Origin: Arenibacter sp. ARW7G5Y1
GTDB taxonomy: Bacteria; Bacteroidota; Bacteroidia; Flavobacteriales; Flavobacteriaceae
DNA: 64,000 nt
Assembly (NCBI RefSeq): GCF_003201775.1
Contig: NZ_QJJZ01000002.1
Coordinates: forward strand, 271,481 to 335,480
Reading direction: 5' to 3'
A program made the position numbers and the translations under genes. The notes under the pieces were generated by a model. The model searched no databases. It was not told the DNA's origin and worked only from the letters and a program-made list of their open reading frames with translations. Positions 57,884 to 64,000 of this stretch are shown here, piece after piece. Position 1 is the first letter of the stretch; the number at the start of each line of letters is the position of its first letter.

Positions 57884-58313
57884 GTCCTTCGTTGCTTGTG
57901 AGACCTCTGATTTTACTATCAGCTCATTTCCGGCAACTACTACGACCTCTGCTGACTTCTCCGTTATATCAACACGTAATTACGGAGACCTCCCCAGGTA
58001 ATGACATCTTTCCTGCCACGCCGATAGGCGAGGTTTCCCTCGATTCCTGCCAGATCTACTGCTACGGCATTCACTTAAAAGTGTTTTGGACTTCACAATG
58101 ATGTGCTTGCTCATCCATCCTCACAGCCTCGTATCTGGTTCCTGTTCGTCAGTACCGAGTTTTGTAGTCCTGCTTCCTTCAGTCCTAGCTTCGCAACTAG
58201 CAACCTTGCAGCTTACTAATGGTTCAAGGCGTTACCCCTGCCCATAAGGGACTTGCACCCTCTAGATTAATACCATATCTTAGATATGATAAAGATGCCC
58301 ATGCTGGGCACAC
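57884..58313 (-). mobile_element. group II intron relic B, 5' part (domain I)
   Basis: Minus-strand 5' end GTGTGCCCAGCATGGG at about 58313, then the domain I landmarks GGGTGCAAGTCCC, CTGAAGGAAGCAGGACTAC and a long ACGGAG-containing arm. It is almost identical to relic A over about 350 bases but lacks the two small inserted repeats. It is cut at 57884 before any reverse transcriptase. The intron start abuts a large hairpin at 58314, the position expected for the 5' exon of a group IIC intron. Confidence 0.8.
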
Positions 58314-58513
58314 ACAATGGCTATAATTAATGTGGGGTTTGGGTTTGTTAGCCAAGGTCTATGTATATTTATGAGGTCGCAAAATCTTTGGGATTTTGCT
58401 TTAGACAAAAAAAATAAAACAAAACAAAAAGATTTGGCTAAGAGCTGTGGCGCAATTTGAATCGTAAATCACCGCCCCACACTAATCATAGCCGAGCCCG
58501 TTGTAGCAAATTA
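58314..58513 (+). repeat. ~200-base imperfect hairpin, possible cassette recombination site
   Basis: Outer arms GGCTATAATTAATGTGGGG (58319-58337) and CCCCACACTAATCATAGCC (58475-58493) pair with two mismatches; inner arms around TTAGCCAAG and GATTTGGCTAA also pair. The end GTTGTAGCAAATT is followed at once by the next gene. The size and symmetry recall long attC-like sites between cassette genes in Bacteroidota, but I cannot match the exact attC core motifs, so the role is inferred. Confidence 0.6.
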
Positions 58514-58520
58514 ACCGAAA

Positions 58521-59726
58521 ATGATTAATCGATATAGAAAGAGTATAATATCTTTACTTGATAATTTGCACGAGGCTAGAAAAAAACCTTTTGAAAATAT
58601 TGAAAAATGGTTATTTCTACAGGAGAGTTTAATAAAAAAAACAGTTTATGTTGAGACTAGAATTAGAGAAAACAAGTTAAGAATTAAAGAAATTAATAAA
58701 TATAGAAAAACACCAAATCAAAATATAAGTAAGTTAGAGTCAAATTCTTTAAAAGAAAGACTCAAAGTATTGAAATATCAAATTGAGGAATATAGATGGA
58801 TATTAGATATATATCAAAGTATTGGAGATGGAATTGCATACACATTTATTCATAAACTTGATATTAAACCATTAAATTTCAAAGAATCTGCTGGTTTTTT
58901 ATCTGGTAAAAAAGGATTTATTTTAGAAAAAAAAATATTACGTATTGCTTATAAAAAAAATCAAATTGCAATATTAAATGACCTTACATCAGTACTTAAA
59001 TATGCTGATATTACATTAATAAATGAAAATGGAATAAATGCAATTGAAGTAAAGTCAAGTAACATACAGAATAAAAGGGTTAAACGACAAGCTGAAAATT
59101 CCAAAAAAGTATTTGACTATTTATCTACAGATATAACGACTGATTTATATGGGACAGAAGGTGTAATGCAAAGAAAAGAAACTAGTAGTCCTGAAATAAA
59201 TTATACATCCAAGTTTAATAAATTAATTAAAAAATGTTCAGAAAAAGGAATACAATCTGAATTCTTTGAGAATGGGTTATTGTTTGTTGTTGCTCATAAC
59301 CATTTCAATAAAGACGAAATGAATAATGTTTTTTTCAATAGTGGACTAGATAAACCTTTTGCAGTTCATTTAAATATGCACAAATTCACAAAAAAAGGAT
59401 ATTTCCCTTTTTCATTAAGTTTTAATAAGTCAAATTATTATTGGGATTTTTTAGAAGGAAAATTAAATGTTTTTATGTTTTTTGAATTCAAAACAATTGA
59501 GAAAATTGCAGAAAGAAATGGTTTTATAGTGGAACAATCAAATGAAGAACAATGGGCATTTAATTTTATAAATAAAAACAATGCTATTCCTGTATCAAAT
59601 TTTAATATTTCTGAACATTATTTTAGTAGAACATTTATGGAATTTGTTTCTCTAGAATGGCTTATTCAAGATATGTTTAATCAATTTAATAATCTGATAA
59701 AGGAATTAGAGAAAAAAAAGAAATAA
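58521..59726 (+). CDS. PD-(D/E)XK nuclease-like protein with N-terminal coiled coil
   Basis: A 401-residue protein of markedly AT-rich coding sequence. Residues 1-100 are charged, helical and probably coiled coil. A nuclease-like core follows: Glu136 (GFILEKKI), Asp163 (YADITLINENG) and Glu176-x-Lys178 (INAIEVKSS), the spacing expected for the PD-(D/E)XK fold. The C-terminal 200 residues are not recognised. It starts eight bases after the hairpin site and ends 17 bases before an intron 3' end, so it looks like a single-gene cassette. A role in defence or in DNA transactions is inference only. Confidence 0.65.
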   Translation: MINRYRKSIISLLDNLHEARKKPFENIEKWLFLQESLIKKTVYVETRIRENKLRIKEINKYRKTPNQNISKLESNSLKERLKVLKYQIEEYRWILDIYQSIGDGIAYTFIHKLDIKPLNFKESAGFLSGKKGFILEKKILRIAYKKNQIAILNDLTSVLKYADITLINENGINAIEVKSSNIQNKRVKRQAENSKKVFDYLSTDITTDLYGTEGVMQRKETSSPEINYTSKFNKLIKKCSEKGIQSEFFENGLLFVVAHNHFNKDEMNNVFFNSGLDKPFAVHLNMHKFTKKGYFPFSLSFNKSNYYWDFLEGKLNVFMFFEFKTIEKIAERNGFIVEQSNEEQWAFNFINKNNAIPVSNFNISEHYFSRTFMEFVSLEWLIQDMFNQFNNLIKELEKKKK

Positions 59727-59743
59727 AAACACTATGCACAATT

Positions 59744-60474
59744 GAGTAGACGGCTCCGCCATTGACTGACGGAGTGCGCCTCTCACACCACCGTACGTAC
59801 GGGTCTCGTATACGGCGGTTCGTAACCCATGATGGGTTCAATTCCATGTAAAGCCTTAACATTGCTTGGTAGCCCCTTTGTTGAAGTCTTTTGAGGGTAA
59901 TAGTGGAGTTCAAAATTGGACTCTGGGCTACTGCCCAGCCCCCTTTTCTTGTTCTACTCCACGCATAGGCATGGTCTTGGTCTACGCCCAATCGGATTAG
60001 GTTTTTCCTTTTCCGCTCGGACTTCTTCCAATCTGTCCAGATACAATAACGTAAACGATTCCTGAGCCAACCATCCAGATCACGTAGTTTGCCATGGATA
60101 CTTGTCCCTCGAAAATAGTTCAGCCATCCCCGTTGGATTTCGTTTATCTTGGCAACCCGCTCATCAAAACTCATGGGCTTGGTTTTGGCGGTTATTGTCT
60201 TTACCCTCATTTTTAAACTCTTCCATGCTTTTTCGCTCACTACCAATTGATATTTGCCCTTCTCTCCTTTGATGTAGGTAGGTACCAAACCAAAACCCAG
60301 GATGGTGAACTGCACAGGCTTCCTTACGCCACTTTTCTCTCGGTTCACCGTGAGCTTAAGCTTCGTCTTTAGATACTTTGAGATTGCTCCCATCGTTGCC
60401 GTTGCATCACTTCTTCGTCTGGTGTAGATACTGAAATCGTCAGCATAGCGAACGAACCGAAGTTTCCGTCTGGT
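59744..60474 (-). mobile_element. group II intron relic C, 3' part (RT C-terminus, domains V-VI)
   Basis: On the minus strand: the C-terminal part of the intron reverse transcriptase/maturase, domain V at about 59780-59822 (CCGCCGTATACGAGACCCG with its pairing GTACGTACGG) and a domain VI hairpin ending in GGAGCCGTCTACTC at 59744. The 5' two-thirds of the intron is missing; the break is at the 32-bp palindrome at 60475. Confidence 0.85.
59823..60474 (-). pseudogene. ltrA: group II intron reverse transcriptase/maturase, C-terminal part
   Basis: The frame runs in from the palindrome without a start and contains the catalytic YADD box (RFVRYADDFSIYTRR, about 60430-60460), RT domains 6-7, the thumb/X domain (FDERVAKINEIQRGWLNYFR) and the group II maturase C-terminus (LRNRLRYCIWTDWKKSERKR). 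RT domains 1-4 are absent, so it cannot be active. No stop is met before domain V, so the frame runs on into the intron end. Confidence 0.85.
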
Positions 60475-60506
60475 TGTAGCCTTCCCTAAAAAAGGGTAAG
60501 GCTACA
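60475..60506. repeat. 32-bp palindrome of the TGTAGCCTTCCC motif at the intron/IS91 junction
   Basis: TGTAGCCTTCCCTAAAA and AAGGGTAAGGCTACA face each other with one mismatch. Transposase sequence ends on one side and reverse-transcriptase sequence begins on the other, so it marks a recombination joint, possibly two terminal repeats with nothing between. Confidence 0.6.
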
Positions 60507-60709
60507 GGGCAATGACGGTTCCTGCAACTGTTGTAACTGATGTGGAGTTTATGGCAGCAATCGCACTTATCTATATGTCCGCCCATGGCCGGTGTCCGGC
60601 ATCTACGGATGGCGTGTAGGGTACGCATATGCCAGCACGTAAAGGTTTGGGAAGAGATCTGGTCCCGCTCCATCTCCAACACATCGGCCACTTTAAAGTG
60701 GCTGCGCAT
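60507..60709 (-). pseudogene. IS91-family transposase, N-terminal zinc-finger fragment
   Basis: About 67 codons: AIRRCRTPAMGGHIDKCDCC and YNSCRNRHCP are the N-terminal zinc-binding signature of IS91 transposases (full length near 380 residues). It stops right after the HCP at the palindrome; the rolling-circle (HUH/Y2-type) catalytic part is gone. Its ATG overlaps the stop of the recombinase gene (TAATG), the usual coupled order of IS91-type elements in Bacteroidota. Confidence 0.85.
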
Positions 60710-61600
60710 TATTCAAATAGCGTATCGAGCGGGCTGAACTTGTGCGAACTCCCGGTGTTTGCAACGTGCAGGTATACCAATGTTGTCTCGATAAAAGCAT
60801 GTCCCAAAAGCTCTTTCAGGCTTATAATATTGAGACCTGCTTCCAGCAAATGCGTGGCGTAGGTGTGGCGTAGGCAATGGGCGGTAATGGTCTTGTGGGT
60901 GTTTACCTTGCCCCTGTTCTCCTTTATCACCCATTGTATCCCGGTGGTAGTAATGGGCCGTGGTGCCCCATTGTCGGTTACCTGGCTGTTGAAAAGGAAG
61001 GTCCGGGGAGATTCCGTTGCAATGTGTTTTTTGAGCCCGCGTGCCAAGTGTTTGCCAAGGGGCAGGTACCGATCTACTTTACCCTTCTGCTTTTTTACAA
61101 AAACTGTCTGTCGGTCAAAATCGACATCGCAAAGGCGCAATGCGCAGAGTTCGTAGCTCCGTAGACCACAACCGTACAGCATGCCCAGCATCAGCCGGTG
61201 TTTGAGATATATGGGCGCTTTGAGAAAAGTGCGTACTTCGGCCTTGCTCAGCACTACGGGCAATTTGTTCTGGCGCTTTATTTGCGGGAGCTTGACATGC
61301 CTGTCTTTTATTCCCAAGACTTTATAAATGGCACGAAGACCGAAAACGGTGTGCTTAAAAAAACTTTCGGATGGGGTCTTGTGTCAGTTCTTGCAATGAA
61401 AAAGATAATCATCGATCAGCTCGGTAGAAAGTGTCTCAGGGCTTTGCTTGTAATGGAGGGCCAAATGAGCCAGGCACCGAGTATAGTTGTTCAAGGTACT
61501 TTCAGCCTTGCCGTTGATCGTAAAACTCTTCCTTAATTTCACGCAAAGGTTTTCAAAGCCCGGAACTTCTGCGATAGCGGTCTCTACTATCGTTTTACTT
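60709..61600 (-). pseudogene. tyrosine recombinase of IS91-type element, nonsense-interrupted
   Basis: XerC-like recombinase. The catalytic domain (60709-61317) has Arg in GCGLRSYELCALRLCDVD, the HCLRHTYATHLLEAG box (His-x-x-Arg), His in LLGHAFIETT and Tyr in TLVYLHVA, so the catalytic residues survive. The N-terminal SAM-like domain is encoded upstream in the same frame (STLNNYTRCLAHLALHYKQS) but an in-frame TGA at 61384-61386 splits the protein after LFHCKN. No clear ATG is seen at the 5' end. If the downstream ATG at 61317 is used, only the catalytic domain would be made. Confidence 0.8.
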
Positions 61601-61715
61601 TTTTTTGTACATAAACGTAAATTTTAAGTGTACCATAAATATAAGAAATGTTGTATTTTGCTGTGGAAAGCTTCCGACCGGTAGGGAGGATTCGTTCAAC
61701 AAAGCCTATGAAGTA

Positions 61716-61766
61716 ATGCGCTAAGATGTCTGTTACGAACAGTGTCTTGTTTAGCTTGGCGCACTA
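61716..61766 (+). repeat. small imperfect hairpin upstream of the nuclease pair
   Basis: GCGC...CTGTT-acg-AACAG...GCGC can fold with internal bulges. It is followed by CGTTATGGGCAATT at 61781-61794, whose complement-like GCCCATAATT recurs at the 3' end of the two-gene unit (63675-63684). The two could be the flanks of one cassette. Confidence 0.45.
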
Positions 61767-61817
61767 TTCTTATACCAATTCGTTATGGGCAATTAGAGCA
61801 GAGCAAATATAGAAGCT

Positions 61818-62825
61818 ATGGAAATTTTAAGAGTAAAATTTTCTGCATATAATAGAAAAAAGAATCAGTTTGCTCAATGCTTTTTGCTGATACAAAAGAT
61901 GAATTTCAGTATTTCAAATGTTTTTAACATTAGCAAGTCGAAGGATTATTACATATGCTCGGAAATAAAAATTGATAGATTAATAAAACACAAATGTGAG
62001 GAACAAGGTGGAGAATTTTGGGAAGCATATTGTGAATCAGAAGAAAAGGGCTTCTCGTTTACGGATTTTCCAGACCATGGAAACTTAAACATGAATTTTT
62101 ATAGGTTCCCTAGAATTGGTGAAAAAGATTTCGAAAGTGTTGTGAATTCTCTTGGAGGAATCAAGATTCAAGAAACAGAAAAAAGAACGCCAGATTTCGA
62201 GGTGAACAATGTGATATTGGAATTAAAAGATTTGCAAGAAGAAAGTCTAGAAAACAAACAGCGACAGGAAAATATTGCAAAGCTTTTTAAAGAAAAGAAA
62301 GACTATGCAATTAATATCGACCCTTCCTTAGACTTTGGGGAATTAACGTATAGTTATCATAGAATTATCAAAAATTCATTAAAGAATCATTTCAAATCAG
62401 CAAGCGGACAAATAAAACAGCATAAAAAAAATAAAGATTTTAAAGCATCAGGTATTGTTTTGTTTAATACAGGCTTATATAGTTTACCACATGAATTGTT
62501 TAAAAAGATGGTGTCTGATATTTTAATTAATGATACAAAAACAATCGAGTTTGCATTTATTTTTTCACAAAGAATGCAATCAAATGGATGGGATATGTAT
62601 GCTGTTTTCGCTAGTGAATGGATTGGGAATTATCCTTTAGAAATTCAAGAGCTTAAGAGTGAGTTGGATAAATTGGTAAATCAGAAAATGACAGAAATGA
62701 TGCGTAAAAATGATCGTTCGAATATAATTGAATCACAGAAGCCAATTTCATTCGAGATTGATAATAAAGTATTTTTCTGGAATCCTGGACAGCTAAGGTT
62801 CCCTTGGGAAACAAAAAATATTTGA
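61818..62825 (+). CDS. PD-(D/E)XK nuclease-like protein
   Basis: A 335-residue protein not assigned to a named family. The core motif is clear: Glu106 region (EKDFESVVNSLGG), Pro125-Asp126 (TPDFEV) and Glu135-Leu-Lys137 (VILELKDL), the PD-x(8)-ExK arrangement of PD-(D/E)XK nucleases. The rest is mixed alpha/beta with a Lys-rich C-terminal tail. It ends two bases before the HNH gene, so the two form an operon. The coding sequence is AT-rich and unlike the SusCD loci. A defence role is plausible but not shown. Confidence 0.65.
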   Translation: MEILRVKFSAYNRKKNQFAQCFLLIQKMNFSISNVFNISKSKDYYICSEIKIDRLIKHKCEEQGGEFWEAYCESEEKGFSFTDFPDHGNLNMNFYRFPRIGEKDFESVVNSLGGIKIQETEKRTPDFEVNNVILELKDLQEESLENKQRQENIAKLFKEKKDYAINIDPSLDFGELTYSYHRIIKNSLKNHFKSASGQIKQHKKNKDFKASGIVLFNTGLYSLPHELFKKMVSDILINDTKTIEFAFIFSQRMQSNGWDMYAVFASEWIGNYPLEIQELKSELDKLVNQKMTEMMRKNDRSNIIESQKPISFEIDNKVFFWNPGQLRFPWETKNI

Positions 62826-62827
62826 AA

Positions 62828-63682
62828 ATGAGTGGGATTAAATCTGACCTGATAGAATTCGATTTGACAAAGGATAAATGCTTTGTTTGTGGAAGAAAGG
62901 CCAATACGGTTGAACATCTTTTTCCAAAATGGTTACAGCATAAATTTAATTTGTGGGATCAAAAAATACATATACCAAATGAAACAACAATTTCATATAA
63001 GCAGCTATTAATCCCATTATGTAAAAAATGCAATAATGAGGTATATGGTCAATTAGAGAATAAAATAAAATCGGGAAATGCTTCTGATGCAGAAATATGG
63101 CGTTGGGCAAATAAGATGCATTTTGGATTAACTTTAAAAAATCAATTCTTAGAATGGGATAGAAAGAATCCGGGAAATAAAATAGGTGATATTATTAGTC
63201 CATCAGATCCACTTGAGCAAAGTCGACATTTCCTTCACTGTGTTTCTGGAGATTTTACTTGTAGCCCTGATCCTTTTGGTTCGGTATTTAAATTTCAATT
63301 AGATTATGAAGAAGATTTTAATTTTATTCATATAATTAATTCTCAGTCAATTTATGCTTGTCTCGGTGATGTGATTTATATTGTTTTTGTGAAAGATGGT
63401 CAGACTATGAAAGAAGATATTGCAATAAAAGAAGATTATGAGTCAATTTTGTCTGGAAAGTATAAAATGCAGGATGCACTGTTCTTTTATGCAAAATGTA
63501 TTGAGTACATGGATAGATATACTTATTCAATTCCGATTGTTTTTTCAGGAAAACAAATTCTGAAATTTGGTAAGGCAACTCTCAGAGATGAAAAACCATT
63601 TGATAAGGAAAAATTTAGTGCAATATGTAATAGATTTGGAATCACTTGGATAGATAGTAATGATATTAATAAAAGCCCATAA
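62828..63682 (+). CDS. HNH endonuclease-like protein
   Basis: A 284-residue protein with an N-terminal zinc-bound HNH motif: Cys18 and Cys21 (CFVCG), Glu29-His30 (VEHLFPKWL), Cys65 and Cys68-Asn69 (LCKKCNN). The remainder (about residues 85-284) is not recognised. I use the ATG at 62828, two bases after the upstream stop, rather than the TTG at 62804 inside the previous gene. The stop codon TAA lies in GCCCATAATT, immediately before the intron 3' end at 63685, so the intron sits right against the gene. Confidence 0.75.
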   Translation: MSGIKSDLIEFDLTKDKCFVCGRKANTVEHLFPKWLQHKFNLWDQKIHIPNETTISYKQLLIPLCKKCNNEVYGQLENKIKSGNASDAEIWRWANKMHFGLTLKNQFLEWDRKNPGNKIGDIISPSDPLEQSRHFLHCVSGDFTCSPDPFGSVFKFQLDYEEDFNFIHIINSQSIYACLGDVIYIVFVKDGQTMKEDIAIKEDYESILSGKYKMQDALFFYAKCIEYMDRYTYSIPIVFSGKQILKFGKATLRDEKPFDKEKFSAICNRFGITWIDSNDINKSP

Positions 63683-63684
63683 TT

Positions 63685-64000
63685 GAGTAGACGGCTCCGC
63701 CATTGACTGACGGAGTGCGCCTCTCACACCACCGTACGTACGGGTCTCGTATACGGCGGTTCGTAAATTGATGGGTTCAATTCCATGTAAAGCCTTAACA
63801 TTGCCTGGTAGCCCCTTTGTTGAAGTCTTTTGAGGGTAATAGTGGAGTTCAAAATTGGACTCTGGGCTACTGCCCAACCTCCTTTTCTTGTTCTACTCCA
63901 CGCATAGGCATGGTCTTGGTCTACGCCCAATCGGATTAGGTTTTTCCTTTTCCGCTCGGACTTCTTCCAATCTGTCCAGATACAATAACGTAAACGATTT
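63685..64000 (-). mobile_element. ltrA: group II intron relic or copy D, 3' part, running off the window
   Basis: Minus strand: the same 3' end as relic C (GGAGCCGTCTACTC), domain V at about 63720-63763 and the reverse-transcriptase C-terminus (RLQQRGYQAMLRLYMELNP) continuing past 64000. It differs from relic C by a small deletion next to domain V. Whether the 5' part is intact cannot be seen. Confidence 0.85.

Noticed and set aside
58314..58513. Possible CRISPR or tandem repeat array
   Set aside because: The repetition is inverted, not direct, and there are no regularly spaced units; it is a hairpin.
59686..59822. Continuation of the maturase frame beyond domain V into the cargo gene
   Set aside because: The frame only reads through because it meets no stop; the residues after domain V match nothing and overlap the antisense cargo gene.

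Overview
The window comes from a Bacteroidota chromosome, most likely a marine Flavobacteriaceae member; the genus is not determinable from the sequence alone. The reasons are three SusC/SusD outer-membrane pairs, FecI/FecR sigma and anti-sigma pairs, a giant hybrid two-component regulator, very short lipoprotein signals, AT-rich spacers and a TANNTTTG-type -7 box.

Layout. 0-7 kb: end of a carbohydrate-locus operon (large putative sugar-active protein, SDR dehydrogenase, SMP-30 lactonase, SSS symporter), then a convergent Tat-exported dienelactone-hydrolase-like protein. 7.4-10.8 kb: membrane histidine kinase overlapping a single-domain response regulator, then a subclass B1 metallo-beta-lactamase. 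10.8-12.1 kb: terminator and a decayed IS3-family element. 12.1-36.9 kb: two tandem, paralogous polysaccharide-utilisation-like modules, each FecI - FecR - SusC(STN) - SusD - terminator - EEP phosphoesterase - ADPRM-like metallophosphoesterase, ending with a GH95-like protein (module 1) or with alkaline phosphatase plus GH116 (module 2). The doubled set of exported phosphoesterases suggests a phosphorylated glycan or glycolipid as nutrient. 37-40 kb: an ORF-less group II intron relic, a transposase tail and a PQQ/haem c dehydrogenase. 40.4-57.4 kb: DinB protein, GH16, GH95-like enzyme, an AraC-type hybrid two-component regulator, a third SusC/SusD pair without STN, and two discoidin-like surface lipoproteins, closed by a strong terminator.

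57.5-64 kb is an accessory mosaic on a more AT-rich background: broken group II introns (three relics here plus the one at 37 kb, all on the minus strand), a large imperfect hairpin resembling a recombination site, a broken tyrosine recombinase/IS91 transposase pair, a recurring TGTAGCCTTCCC motif at breakpoints, and promoterless-looking cargo genes encoding a PD-(D/E)XK-like protein and a PD-(D/E)XK plus HNH pair. The cargo genes lie between hairpins and intron 3' ends, which is the arrangement expected if group IIC introns target cassette recombination sites.

Functionally, the three SusCD modules would bind and import oligosaccharides, the exported hydrolases trim them, the FecIR pairs (modules 1 and 2) or the hybrid regulator (module 3) sense substrate, and the 2.7-6.1 kb genes would import and oxidise a free sugar to its acid.
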